NCBI RefSeq assembly: GCF_039912695.1
Contig: NZ_JBDSPJ010000024.1
Span: 124,001-188,000, forward strand
Direction of reading: 5' to 3'
Source of the DNA: Pseudolysinimonas_A sp039912695
GTDB lineage: Bacteria > Actinomycetota > Actinomycetes > Actinomycetales > Microbacteriaceae
DNA: 64,000 nucleotides
The position numbers and the translations under genes are program-made. The notes beneath the pieces were generated by a model. The model saw only the letters and a list, made by a program, of their open reading frames with translations, ran no database searches and was not told where the DNA came from. Of this stretch, positions 42,312 through 51,256 are shown piece after piece (within the stretch, counting starts at the first letter, position 1; every line of letters starts with the position of its first letter).

Positions 42312-43112
42312 CTAGAGCCCGTAAGACTGCGGTGAAGTCGCGACGAACGCCGCGAACACGATCAGCAGCACGGCTGCGACGGCGACGATCCCGATGACCT
42401 GCGCCCGCCCCTGCGACGGCCTTCGGGTGCGCATGTAGATCGTCGCGATGACGAATCCGACGATCAGACCGCCAACGTGCGCCTCCCACGCGATCCCTGC
42501 GGCGAAGAACCCGATGGCGAGGTTGATCAACAGCACGATCACGAGTTGGTAGAGGTTGACGCCGATTGCTCGCCGCAGAGGAAACAGCGCACCCATGAGC
42601 GCGAAGATCGCACCCGACGCTCCGAAGGCCGAGATCGGGGTGAGGAATCCGTCGGTCGCCGTGGCGAGAGTGCCGTGGGTCAGGATGTCGAGCTCGTACA
42701 GCGTCAGCACGCCGATCGAGCCGCCCAGCGCCCCGATGAGGTACAGCGCGAGAAACCGCGCACGCCCGAGGAACCGCTCCAGCATCGGGCCGAACACGTA
42801 GAGCGCGTACATGTTGAACAGGATGTGCAGGATCGACGTCGGCGAGTGCAGGAACGCCGACGTGATCAGCCGCCAGGGTTCCGAGCCGGCGACAGACGGG
42901 TCGAGCAGCCACGCTTCCGTCAACGCTTGTCCTGAGAGCCACTGCGCCGCGTACGCGACCAAGTTGAGTCCGATGAGCACGTAGGTGACGACCGAGCCGC
43001 CCGGACGTAGGGAGCGCGTCCATCCCGAGCGGGGTGGGGCGGTCGGCGGTGTCGCGGGCGCTGAGGGCGGCACGTACCCCGGAACCCGTTCGCCGTAGCG
43101 GGGCTCGCTCAT
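42312..43112 (-). CDS. Rhomboid-family intramembrane serine protease
   Basis: This 266-aa protein has a proline-rich cytosolic N terminus (about 40 residues, PPSAPATPPTAPPRSG), then 6-7 membrane segments with the rhomboid signatures HILFNMYALYVFG (His/Asn), GASGAIFALMG (catalytic Ser) and EAHVGGLIVGF (catalytic His). It cleaves membrane protein substrates within the bilayer. The ATG overlaps the RimB-like gene's stop (ATGA), linking two proteases. Confidence 0.92.
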   Translation of the reverse strand: MSEPRYGERVPGYVPPSAPATPPTAPPRSGWTRSLRPGGSVVTYVLIGLNLVAYAAQWLSGQALTEAWLLDPSVAGSEPWRLITSAFLHSPTSILHILFNMYALYVFGPMLERFLGRARFLALYLIGALGGSIGVLTLYELDILTHGTLATATDGFLTPISAFGASGAIFALMGALFPLRRAIGVNLYQLVIVLLINLAIGFFAAGIAWEAHVGGLIVGFVIATIYMRTRRPSQGRAQVIGIVAVAAVLLIVFAAFVATSPQSYGL

Positions 43113-43621
43113 GCGGGGCTCACCTCCGGTCGTCCTCGGTTGCGGCGTCGCACCAGTCGGGGTGCACGACCTCCCAGAAATGACCGTGCGGCGGCGACCA
43201 TGAAGCCGTGACGCAAAACCTCGCGGCCGATCAGCATCCGGAATCCCATCGCATCGCGGTTGCTCAGCGTGACCTCGGCGGTCACGTCGTGTCCGACCAG
43301 GGTCAGCCGCATCAGCACCACGAAACGTTTCTCGACGTGTCCCGATGAACTCCGGATCGCACGCCGATCGTGCACGGGAAGTTCGACGACCACCTCGTCG
43401 TCGGTCGACTCCTGCCAGGGTCGAACCCGAAAACGCACCCATTGCGTGCCATCACGATCGAACTCTTTGATCTTGTAGGCGTGCAGCGACGACGTGCGGG
43501 CACCGGTGTCGAGTTTCGCCTTGATCCACGGCACGCCGATTTCGGGCAACTGCACCCATTCGCGCCACCCGGCCAGGGTCATCCCGCCATCCCGGGTGTT
43601 TGAATGGGTGGGCTCACTCAC
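43109..43621 (-). CDS. RimB-like retropepsin-type protease (RimK-associated)
   Basis: This 170-aa protein has the retropepsin-like motif KLDTGARTSSLHA and belongs to the family of RimK-linked putative ATP-dependent zinc/aspartic proteases (RimB). RimB is known elsewhere to remove glutamates that RimK adds to ribosomal protein S6. The C-terminal 20 residues are basic. The GTG at 43621 has CAAGAT (43628-43633) 6 nt upstream. It is divergent from the rimK-like gene and coupled to the rhomboid gene. Confidence 0.85.
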   Translation of the reverse strand: MSEPTHSNTRDGGMTLAGWREWVQLPEIGVPWIKAKLDTGARTSSLHAYKIKEFDRDGTQWVRFRVRPWQESTDDEVVVELPVHDRRAIRSSSGHVEKRFVVLMRLTLVGHDVTAEVTLSNRDAMGFRMLIGREVLRHGFMVAAARSFLGGRAPRLVRRRNRGRPEVSPA

Positions 43622-43661
43622 ATCACCATCTTGTCAGGGCCATCACCAACGGGGGCTTCCT

Positions 43662-44876
43662 ATGAAACTCGCGATCCTGTCGCGTGCCCCGAAGTCGTAC
43701 TCGACTCACCGGTTGCGGACTGCCGCCGAACAACGCGGACACGTCGTGCGCGTGCTCAACACCCTGCGGTTCGCGATCGACCTCTCGGGCGACGAACCCG
43801 ACCTGCAGTACCGCGGCAGCCAGTTGAGCGACTACGACGCGATCCTGCCGCGCATCGGCGCCTCGATCACCTACTTCGGTACCGCGGTCGTTCGGCAGTT
43901 CGAGCAGATGGATGTCTACACGCCCAACACCGCGAACGGCATCTCCAATGCGCGCGACAAACTGCGGGCCACGCAGATTCTGTCGCGCCACAACATCGGG
44001 ATGCCGGCCACGGCTTTCGTGCGCAATCGGGCCGACGTGCGCCCGGCGATCGAACTGGTCGGCGGAGCCCCGGTCGTCATCAAGTTGCTCGAGGGCACGC
44101 AGGGGATTGGGGTCATCCTCGCCCCCGAGGTGAAGATCGCCGAAGCCATCATCGAGACCCTGCAGTCGACGAACCAGAACGTGCTCATCCAGCGGTTTGT
44201 CGCCGAGAGTCGCGGCCGCGACATCCGGGCACTCGTGGTCGGTGATCGGGTTGTCGCCGCGATGCGTCGCACGGCGCAGGGTGACGAGTTTCGCTCGAAC
44301 GTGCACCGCGGCGGACTTGTGGAGCCCGTCGAACTGACCCCCGACTACGAGCAGATCGCGGTGCGCTCGGCTCAGATCATGGGGCTCAAGGTCGCGGGCG
44401 TCGACATGCTCGAAGGCGCCGACGGCCCTCTCGTGATGGAGGTCAACTCGTCTCCCGGGCTGCAGGGCATCGAACAGGCAACGCAGTTGGATGTCGCGGG
44501 CGCGATCATCGACTACCTCGCCAACCAGGTGTCGTTTCCCGAAATCGACGTGCGGCAGCGGCTCAGCGTTTCGACCGGCTACGGCGTCGCCGAACTGCTC
44601 GTGCACAACAATGCGGAACTGGTCGGGCAGCGTCTCGGCGACTCCGGCCTCTGGGAACGCGACATCACCGTGCTGACCCTGCACCGGGGAGCGACCGTCA
44701 TCCCGAACCCGCGGAAAGGCGTCGTACTCGAGGCCGGCGACCGACTGCTGTGCTTCGGGAAACTGGAAGAGATGCGTTCGATGATCCCCGAGCGACGACG
44801 ACGCCGCCCGAAGGTGCGCAAATTGCCCAAGCAGCCGCTCCCGCCGGAGAGCCCGACCTCGGCCCTCTCGGTCTAG
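43662..44876 (+). CDS. rimK: RimK-family ATP-grasp ligase fused to a TrkA_C (RCK_C) domain
   Basis: The 404-aa protein has a RimK-type ATP-grasp domain (residues about 1-290: pre-ATP-grasp MKLAILSRAPKSYST, VIKLLEGTQGIGV, MEVNSSPGLQGIE) that adds amino acids, typically Glu, to protein or peptide ends. It continues into about 100 residues with the RCK_C pattern (VAELLVHNNAELVGQRLGD, LEAGDRLLCFG), normally found in ion-channel regulators that bind small ligands. The ATG has GGGGG at SD distance. Its TAG shares CTAG with the stop of the converging gene. Confidence 0.9.
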   Translation: MKLAILSRAPKSYSTHRLRTAAEQRGHVVRVLNTLRFAIDLSGDEPDLQYRGSQLSDYDAILPRIGASITYFGTAVVRQFEQMDVYTPNTANGISNARDKLRATQILSRHNIGMPATAFVRNRADVRPAIELVGGAPVVIKLLEGTQGIGVILAPEVKIAEAIIETLQSTNQNVLIQRFVAESRGRDIRALVVGDRVVAAMRRTAQGDEFRSNVHRGGLVEPVELTPDYEQIAVRSAQIMGLKVAGVDMLEGADGPLVMEVNSSPGLQGIEQATQLDVAGAIIDYLANQVSFPEIDVRQRLSVSTGYGVAELLVHNNAELVGQRLGDSGLWERDITVLTLHRGATVIPNPRKGVVLEAGDRLLCFGKLEEMRSMIPERRRRRPKVRKLPKQPLPPESPTSALSV

Positions 44877-45349
44877 GCGTCCCGCGCCGCCAGGTATCGC
44901 CGCACGGCTTCGGCCGAGGTGGCGTGGTCGACGACATCCGGTTCGCCCGAGGTCGTGATCGACCCGACAACCTCACCCTTCACGAGAATGGGAATCGACC
45001 CGCCGTGAGCCTTGTGGGTGTCGTGGTCGACATCCGTTCGCTCTTCGAAAGGCGTGCCCGACTCCTCGTGGCGACGCTTGACCAGCAGCGACGGTTCGCC
45101 AAAGCGCTCGACCACCGCGTGCTTGCCGGCGAGCCAGGTGTCATTCCCCGGACCCGAGGTGCCGAGTTTCGCCTGGAACACGATGTCGCCGCGCAGCATC
45201 ACCCGCACCGCGAGATTGAGCTCACGCTCGTCGATCACCTCGACGGCTGTGAGCCCGAGGTCGACCGCATCGTCGTTGTCAAAGGATTCGACGTCGAGCA
45301 CGTCTTCCCGCTCCAGGTCGTCAACGGTGAAGGTCGGCAGTTCGGTCAT
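44873..45349 (-). CDS. UPF0303 / heme-binding (GlcG/HbpS-like) protein
   Basis: This 158-aa protein matches the UPF0303/YBR137W-like branch of the heme-degrading-domain family: FQAKLGTSGPGNDTW, then KAHGGSIPILVKGEVVGSI and a C-terminal helix. Relatives bind heme or act in protein targeting; function here is uncertain. Its stop shares CTAG with rimK and its start overlaps the cytochrome-like gene (ATGA), so it is coexpressed with a possible heme membrane protein. Confidence 0.8.
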   Translation of the reverse strand: MTELPTFTVDDLEREDVLDVESFDNDDAVDLGLTAVEVIDERELNLAVRVMLRGDIVFQAKLGTSGPGNDTWLAGKHAVVERFGEPSLLVKRRHEESGTPFEERTDVDHDTHKAHGGSIPILVKGEVVGSITTSGEPDVVDHATSAEAVRRYLAARDA

Positions 45350-46245
45350 TTCCGTACCGTACCGCCGAGAGCGGCCAAGCGTTCAAGCACCGCGGGTCGC
45401 GCGACAACCCAGGCGACCAGCATCAGGATCAGCAGGCCGGCAAACACGATCAGCCCGATCCACGATTCGTCGTCACGCCCGGCGTACATGTGGTTGAGGT
45501 TGCGCAAGGCTCCGGTCGCGAACACCAGTCCGACGTGCACGGCGGTGAAGCCCAAGAAGTAGAGCATCACCAGCACGTGGAGGGTGCGCACCGGCTTCTC
45601 GGGTGGGAACATCCAGGTCGGCTTCCACAACCCCGAAAGCCGAATGCCGGTGAACAGTGCGAGCGGGGCCGCCACGAACACGGTGAATCCGTAGAGCAGC
45701 AGTTGCAGCGAGTTGTACTGGATCCACCCGTTGTGCGTTGGCCAGTCGAGCGAGAGGTATTGGATGCCGACCGAGAGCGCGTTCGGCACGACATCCCACG
45801 AGAGAGGCACGAGTCGTAGCCACTGACCGGTCGCGAAGAGCAGCACCCAGTAGAGCACGCCGTTGATCACCCAGAGGGTGTCGAGCGAGAGGTGGAACCA
45901 GGTGGTGAGGCCGTATCGGCGGGGAGGGTTCTTGGTGCGGATCAGACCATCGTTATTGCGGGTCCAAAAAGTCGATGGGCGGGTGCGCGACCCGATCTGC
46001 CAACCGGTGCGCACGATGAGCAGCAGCAGAAACGCGTTCAGTCCGTGCTGCCACTGCAGCCACCACGGGAATCCGACGGGCGAGTCGGGCGGGATGGTGG
46101 GAGCCCCGGGATACTCGATGATGAACGCCGCGACCTCCGGGAGTTCGCGCGCCCACCGAGCGACCAGCACGGCGGCAATAAGCAGCACCACGCCAATCGG
46201 GATCAGCCAGAGCAGGGGGAACCAGCGACGGCTCCGGATGCTCAC
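45346..46245 (-). CDS. Cytochrome b/b6-like membrane protein
   Basis: This 299-aa protein has about six membrane segments. Several histidines lie in or near the helices (WQHGLNAFLLLLIVR, TWFHLSLDTLWV, RTLHVLVMLYFLGFTAVHVGLVF), a pattern of di-heme b-type cytochromes of the Ni-hydrogenase or formate-dehydrogenase type. It may be a redox membrane anchor, but no partner oxidoreductase is nearby. GTG 46245 has TACGGT (46252-46257) 6 nt upstream; the spacer is GGAGGC. Confidence 0.75.
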   Translation of the reverse strand: MSIRSRRWFPLLWLIPIGVVLLIAAVLVARWARELPEVAAFIIEYPGAPTIPPDSPVGFPWWLQWQHGLNAFLLLLIVRTGWQIGSRTRPSTFWTRNNDGLIRTKNPPRRYGLTTWFHLSLDTLWVINGVLYWVLLFATGQWLRLVPLSWDVVPNALSVGIQYLSLDWPTHNGWIQYNSLQLLLYGFTVFVAAPLALFTGIRLSGLWKPTWMFPPEKPVRTLHVLVMLYFLGFTAVHVGLVFATGALRNLNHMYAGRDDESWIGLIVFAGLLILMLVAWVVARPAVLERLAALGGTVRK

Positions 46246-46288
46246 GCCTCCACCGTACTCGGCGGCGAGGTCTGCTTAGAATCGAGGT
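46246..46288. promoter_or_regulatory. Divergent promoters, cytochrome-like gene / TauE exporter
   Basis: TACGGT on the minus strand (46252-46257) and the near-consensus TAGAAT on the plus strand (46277-46282) stand 6 nt from their genes. On the plus side the first codon after the 6-nt spacer is ATC, not ATG or GTG. Confidence 0.6.
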
Positions 46289-47116
46289 ATCGCGACTCTC
46301 GCCCCCACTCCCGAGCCCGAGCGGCTGACGCCTCGCCGCATCCTGCTGCTGCTGTTCGTCGGTGTCATCGGCGGCACGTTCTCGGGAGCCCTCGGTGTCG
46401 GCGGTGGCATCGTGATGGTGCCGCTGATCCTGTGGTTGCTGCGCTTTGACCAGCGCCGAGCCGCGGCGACGTCGCTCGCCGCGATCGTGCTCTCGTCGCT
46501 CTCGGGCAGCATCACCTACCTCATCGCAGGGCACACGGATGTCGTGGCCGGTTTGCTGATCGGCCTCGGTGGCGTAGCCGGGACACTCATCGGAACTCGA
46601 CTGCTGAAGGTTCTGCCGCTCGCGATTCTGCGCTGGGGTTTTATCGCGCTGCTCCTGGTGATCGCGGTGCGGGTTCTTCTGGTCATTCCCGACCGCGGCG
46701 AAGGTATCGAGCTCTCGCCTGGCGTTGTCATCGGCTTCGTCATCACCGGCGTGGTCGTCGGCATCCTGGCTGGACTGTTCGGAATCGGCGGCGGTGTGCT
46801 CATCGTTCCCGTGCTGATTACCGTGTTCGGGGCGAACGATCTCGCCGCGAAAGGCACCTCGCTGCTGGCCATGATCCCGATCTCGATCAGCGGCTCGATT
46901 GCGAACTACCGCAACGGGATGCTCCGAATCGGTGACGGGCTAATTATCGGGGCTGCGGCTCTGGTCGCCTCCTACGGGGGAGCGTCGCTCGCCTTCATCA
47001 TGCCGCCGTGGCTCTCGGCGCTGTTGTTCGGAGTCTTCCTGATCGCGACCGCCGCGCAGCTGGCGTTCCGTGCGGTTAAGGCGCAACGGGCCGCGAAGTC
47101 GGGCGACGCAACCTAA
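46289..47116 (+). CDS. TauE/SafE-family sulfite/anion exporter, apparent ATC start
   Basis: The protein (275 aa if begun at ATC 46289) has 8 predicted membrane segments in two repeats: FSGALGVGGGIVMVPL and LAGLFGIGGGVLIVPV. The first in-frame ATG or GTG is at 46409, which would remove the first GVGGG signature, so translation must begin earlier. After the in-frame TAG at 46277 no ATG, GTG or TTG exists before that. ATC at 46289 is exactly 6 nt after TAGAAT, as for leaderless genes here. A CTG (46325) is possible. Exports sulfonate-type anions by family. Confidence 0.75.
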   Translation: MATLAPTPEPERLTPRRILLLLFVGVIGGTFSGALGVGGGIVMVPLILWLLRFDQRRAAATSLAAIVLSSLSGSITYLIAGHTDVVAGLLIGLGGVAGTLIGTRLLKVLPLAILRWGFIALLLVIAVRVLLVIPDRGEGIELSPGVVIGFVITGVVVGILAGLFGIGGGVLIVPVLITVFGANDLAAKGTSLLAMIPISISGSIANYRNGMLRIGDGLIIGAAALVASYGGASLAFIMPPWLSALLFGVFLIATAAQLAFRAVKAQRAAKSGDAT

Positions 47117-47191
47117 CTGCCCCCGATTGGTTACCGGGCGTTCACCTGCCCTGGTTAACGTGAGCCGCTTTACCGAACGTCGGGAAGACTC

Positions 47192-48367
47192 ATGAGCTCC
47201 GTTGCCAAACGTGCCCTCGGGATCGTGCTTGCCATCGTGCTTGCCGGTGGCATCGTTGCGATCGTCGTCTTAGGGCGCGGTTTCGGCGGCGGGATCCTTC
47301 CCGGCCCCAGCGGCGCCCCGGCCGATCTCACTGTCGTGCGAGGCGTTATCGGCTCGGAGAAGAAGCCGTTCTTTCAAGATCCCCAGGTGCAGGCGATCTT
47401 CGCGGAGTACGGCCTCGACGTGCAGGTGACCACCGCCGGCTCCCGTCAGATCGCGACCAGCGTCGACCTCACCGGCGTCGACTTCGTCTTCCCGTCGTCA
47501 GCCCCTGCGGCCGAGAAGATCAAGCGCGAACTGAATATCTCGACGGTCTACGCGCCGTTCTACTCGCCCATGGCGATCGCGACCTTCAAGCCGATTGTGC
47601 AGCTCCTGAGCAACGCGGGCATCGCGCACCAGCAGGCCGACGGCACCTGGATCCTCGATGTGAAGGCCTACCTCGCGGCCATTGCCGCGGGCACGCGGTG
47701 GAACCAGCTCCCGGGCGCTGCCGACCTCTACAACTCGTCGCGCTCGATGCTGATCTCGAGCACCGACATCCGTCAGTCGAACTCCGCGGCGATGTATCTG
47801 TCGATGGCGTCCTATGTCGCCAATGGCGACAACATCGTCTCGAGTCCAGAGGCCCAGAACGCGATTATCGACGAGATGGCGTCGCTCTTCTTGGAGCAGG
47901 GTTTCTCGGCGTCGTCCTCGGAGGCACCCTTCGAGGACTACCTGTCGCAGGGCATCGGGTCAAAGCCCATGGTGATGATCTACGAGGCGCAGTTTCTCGG
48001 TCGCCAGATGAACGACGCGACCGCGGGCGCGATCACCGACGACATGGTGCTGATGTACCCGTCACCGACGGTGCTGTCGAAACACACGGTCGTGCCGCTC
48101 ACGCCGAACGGCGACCAGGTCGGGCAGCTTCTCGCCCAGGATCCGCGGTTGGCCGCGCTCGCCGCTCAGTACGGCTTTCGACCGGCCGACCCGTCGGTGT
48201 TCGCCGACACCTTGACCCAACACGGCATCCCCGTGCCGCCGAGCCCGGTGGATGTCGTCGAGCCGCCCTCCTACGAAACCCTCGAAGCCATGATCACGGC
48301 CATCAGCGAGCGGTACGACCAACCTTCGCCGTCGGGCTCGCCGACCGGCACCGACCCCGACCAATAG
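47192..48367 (+). CDS. Membrane-anchored solute-binding-type protein of the TelA operon
   Basis: This 391-aa protein has one N-terminal membrane anchor (about residues 8-28) with no lipobox Cys, and an extracytoplasmic domain of solute-binding type: DLTVVRGVIGSEKKPFF, VDFVFPSSAPAAEKI, YAPFYSPMAIATFKP and MLISSTDIRQSNSAAMYLS. The tail is Ser/Pro/Thr-rich. No ABC permease or ATPase accompanies it. It is the first gene of a four-gene operon with telA, an SBP-VWA lipoprotein and a helical membrane protein. It probably senses or captures a ligand for that system. Confidence 0.75.
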   Translation: MSSVAKRALGIVLAIVLAGGIVAIVVLGRGFGGGILPGPSGAPADLTVVRGVIGSEKKPFFQDPQVQAIFAEYGLDVQVTTAGSRQIATSVDLTGVDFVFPSSAPAAEKIKRELNISTVYAPFYSPMAIATFKPIVQLLSNAGIAHQQADGTWILDVKAYLAAIAAGTRWNQLPGAADLYNSSRSMLISSTDIRQSNSAAMYLSMASYVANGDNIVSSPEAQNAIIDEMASLFLEQGFSASSSEAPFEDYLSQGIGSKPMVMIYEAQFLGRQMNDATAGAITDDMVLMYPSPTVLSKHTVVPLTPNGDQVGQLLAQDPRLAALAAQYGFRPADPSVFADTLTQHGIPVPPSPVDVVEPPSYETLEAMITAISERYDQPSPSGSPTGTDPDQ

Positions 48368-48389
48368 CCCACTCACTAAGGAGCAGACC

Positions 48390-49655
48390 ATGACCGATAC
48401 CCCCCTCGACCTCGCCGCGCCCGACGTTCCGCCGAGCACCGCTCCGGCACCGGCTCCCGCGCCGGAGACCGCAAACGCTCTGGTGTTGACGCCGCCGACC
48501 GCTGTGCCCGCGGTCGGCCCGGCTCAGGCCAGCTCGATGATGCCGATCTCCGAGCAGCGCAGCGCCGAACTTGCCGAACGAGCAAAGACGTTCATCGCGG
48601 GCTTGAAGGACCTCGACCCTCGCGCGCCGGAGTTCATCACCAAGATCAATGACGTCTCGGCGATGGGACGTGACGACATCCGTAGTGCTGCCGCCGTCAC
48701 CAACCGCATGCTCGAACGCCCCGTTGCTGCCCTCGCCGCCGCGCGCGGCAACGGTGACGAAGCCGACCCGCAGCGCAAAGTCGCGAAGACTCTGATCGAC
48801 CTGCGGATGACGATCGAAGACCTCGACCCGTCAAAGAATGACAATGGGCTGCGCAAGTTCTTGATGGACCTCATCCCGTTCCGGAAGCAGATCCAGGGCT
48901 ACTTCGCTAAGTACGCGTCCTCCCAGGCGACTCTCGACAAGATCCTCCGCGCGTTGCAGAACGGCCAGGACTCGCTGCTGAAAGACAACGCGGCGGTCGA
49001 AGGCGAGAAGGTTCGCCTCTGGGACACCATGAATCGGCTCCAGGAGTACGCGGTGCTCACCGCGGCTCTCGACGCGCAGCTCGAGGACGAGATTCAGGGG
49101 GTGCGGGCGACCGACACCGCGAAGGCCGACCAGCTCACCAGCGACCTGTTGTTCGCTGTCCGCCAGAAGCACCAAGACCTGCTGACCCAGCTCGCCGTGA
49201 GCGCGCAGGGCTACCTGGCTCTGGATGTCGTGCGCAAGAACAACGTCGAACTGATTAAGGGCGTCGAGCGGGCCTCGACCACGACGATTTCGGCCCTGCG
49301 CACGGCGGTCATCGTCGCCCAGGCGCTGGCCAACCAGCGTCTTGTGCTCGACCAGATCACCGCGCTCAACACGACCACCTCGAACCTGATCGTCACGACG
49401 TCGCAGATGCTCAAGCAGCAGTCGGGTGAGATTGCCGAGCAGTCGACGTCGGCCACGATCAGCCTGGATTCGCTGCAGACGGCGTTCCAGAACATCTACG
49501 ACACGATCGATGCTCTCGACACCTACAAGATCAAGGCCGTCGAGACGATGGGTCAAACCGTGACAGCTCTGCAGGCTCGCCTCAACGAAGCGAACGCGTA
49601 CCTCGACCGCGCGAAGCCCGATGAGCAGAGCGCCGAAAACAACGCGGCGGGCTAA
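48390..49655 (+). CDS. telA: TelA-family toxic anion resistance protein
   Basis: This 421-aa cytosolic protein belongs to the TelA family (tellurite and other stress resistance). It has a Pro/Ala-rich N terminus (about 50 residues) and a long helical domain that includes LIPFRKQIQGYFAKY, AVLTAALDAQLEDEI and a C-terminal coiled coil. Family members are linked to Ter-type stress systems and to XpaC-like proteins. The ATG has a perfect SD (AAGGAG). It sits 22 bp after the binding-protein gene and 5 bp before the SBP-VWA gene. Confidence 0.88.
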   Translation: MTDTPLDLAAPDVPPSTAPAPAPAPETANALVLTPPTAVPAVGPAQASSMMPISEQRSAELAERAKTFIAGLKDLDPRAPEFITKINDVSAMGRDDIRSAAAVTNRMLERPVAALAAARGNGDEADPQRKVAKTLIDLRMTIEDLDPSKNDNGLRKFLMDLIPFRKQIQGYFAKYASSQATLDKILRALQNGQDSLLKDNAAVEGEKVRLWDTMNRLQEYAVLTAALDAQLEDEIQGVRATDTAKADQLTSDLLFAVRQKHQDLLTQLAVSAQGYLALDVVRKNNVELIKGVERASTTTISALRTAVIVAQALANQRLVLDQITALNTTTSNLIVTTSQMLKQQSGEIAEQSTSATISLDSLQTAFQNIYDTIDALDTYKIKAVETMGQTVTALQARLNEANAYLDRAKPDEQSAENNAAG

Positions 49656-49660
49656 CCGCC

Positions 49661-51256
49661 ATGCGCCGTCGGATCCTCGCTGCCGCGGTCACCGCCGCAG
49701 CGCTCGCCCTGCTCACGGGCTGTTTCCCCACCGGAGACAACGGCCCCTCGCCGGACGACCCGAACACGCTGCGCGTGCTCGCCGGCAGCGAGGTCAAGGA
49801 CATGGTGCCGATCCTTCAGGATGCTGCAGCAGCCACCGGCGTGAATGTGCTGTTCACGTACACCGGAACCCTCGCGGGTACCGAGCTTGTGGCGTCTGGC
49901 GGCGCGGAGGGCACCTACGACGCGACCTGGTTCCCGAACAACCGTTACTTGGCTCTGCTCCCCGGTGCTGACAAGCAGATCAAGACCGCGACCAAGATCA
50001 TGACCTCTCCGGTCGTCTTCGGGTTGAGGTCATCCATCGCCCATCAGCTCGGCTGGGACACCGTGTCGCCGACCTGGGGTGAGATCGCGCAGGCCGCGGC
50101 CGCGGGCAAATTCAGCTACGGGATGACGAATCCATCGGCTTCCAACTCGGGCTTCAGCGCGCTCGTGGCTGTCGCGACCGCGCTCTCCGGAACTGGCTCC
50201 GCGCTCACGACGGCCGACATCGACGCGGTGACCCCGGCGATGACCGACTTCTTCTCGGCGCAGAAGCTCACTGCCGGGTCATCGGGGTGGCTCGCGGATC
50301 GGTTCGTCGAAGACCCGACCCTGGTCGACGGCATCATCAACTACGAGTCGGTGCTGCGCGGTCTACAAGACCAAGGCGAAGACCTGACCATCGTCATCCC
50401 GTCGGATGGCGTCGTGACGAGCGACTACCCGCTCACCCTGCTCAGCAGCGCCGACTCCAACCGTGCTGCCGCGTACCAGAAGCTCACCGCCTGGCTGACG
50501 ACGCCCGAGGTGCAGAAGCGGATCGCCCTCGAGGTGCATCGCCGTCCCGGCATTCCGGGGATCGACACCGGCGACGAATTCCCGTCTGACGTGCTGTTCG
50601 AGACGCCGTTCCCGAACACTCTCGAGGTCGCCAACACGCTTATCGCGACCTACCTCGATACCGCGCGGGCGCCCTCGCAGGCGATCTTCGTGCTCGACAC
50701 CTCCGGCTCGATGGAGGGCGACCGCATTACCGAGTTGAAGACGGCGGTCGCTGATCTGACCGGATCCGATACGTCGACCCAGGGCTCGTTCACCCAATTC
50801 CGTGGCGGTGAACGCATCACGCTGCTGCCATTCTCGACAACCCCGGGCACCCCGGTCATCGTCGATGTGCCCAAGAGCGACACCGACGCCGCACTCGGCC
50901 AGATTCGGGATGAGGCGAACTCTCTGGTCGCTGATGGCGACACGGCGATCTACGACTCGTTGCACGCCGCGTACCGACTCGCGATCACGCAGAAGCAGCA
51001 GCGGCCCGACACTTTCGTGTCGATCGTGCTGATGACCGATGGCGAGAACACGGTCGGCTGGGAACCTTCGGACTTCGAGCAGTACTACAACTCGCTTGGC
51101 GCGGAGGCCGAGGGCATCCCGGTGTTCGTTGTGCTGTTCGGCAACGGCGACGTCGACGCCCTCACTCATGTCGCCGACATCACCGGCGGCCAGGTCTTCG
51201 ACGCTCTCAACGGCGATCTCGCGAAAGCGTTCCAGGAGATCCGTGGCTACCAGTAA
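49661..51256 (+). CDS. Lipoprotein with solute-binding domain fused to a VWA domain
   Basis: This 531-aa protein has a lipobox (LLTGC, Cys at residue 22), a type 2 solute-binding domain (about 35-330; TLRVLAGSEVKDMVPIL, FTYTGTLAGTELV) and a von Willebrand A domain (about 335-530) with an intact MIDAS: FVLDTSGSM (Asp near 345), later SIVLMTDGEN. VWA domains hold divalent metals and mediate protein contacts. It has no SD and lies 5 bp after telA, so it is coupled. It resembles the first protein of the operon and probably forms an outer-face pair with it. Confidence 0.85.
   Translation: MRRRILAAAVTAAALALLTGCFPTGDNGPSPDDPNTLRVLAGSEVKDMVPILQDAAAATGVNVLFTYTGTLAGTELVASGGAEGTYDATWFPNNRYLALLPGADKQIKTATKIMTSPVVFGLRSSIAHQLGWDTVSPTWGEIAQAAAAGKFSYGMTNPSASNSGFSALVAVATALSGTGSALTTADIDAVTPAMTDFFSAQKLTAGSSGWLADRFVEDPTLVDGIINYESVLRGLQDQGEDLTIVIPSDGVVTSDYPLTLLSSADSNRAAAYQKLTAWLTTPEVQKRIALEVHRRPGIPGIDTGDEFPSDVLFETPFPNTLEVANTLIATYLDTARAPSQAIFVLDTSGSMEGDRITELKTAVADLTGSDTSTQGSFTQFRGGERITLLPFSTTPGTPVIVDVPKSDTDAALGQIRDEANSLVADGDTAIYDSLHAAYRLAITQKQQRPDTFVSIVLMTDGENTVGWEPSDFEQYYNSLGAEAEGIPVFVVLFGNGDVDALTHVADITGGQVFDALNGDLAKAFQEIRGYQ

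Noticed and set aside
46412..47116. ATG 46412 as start of the TauE/SafE exporter
   Set aside because: It would delete the conserved first FSGALGVGGG segment that the frame clearly encodes upstream.
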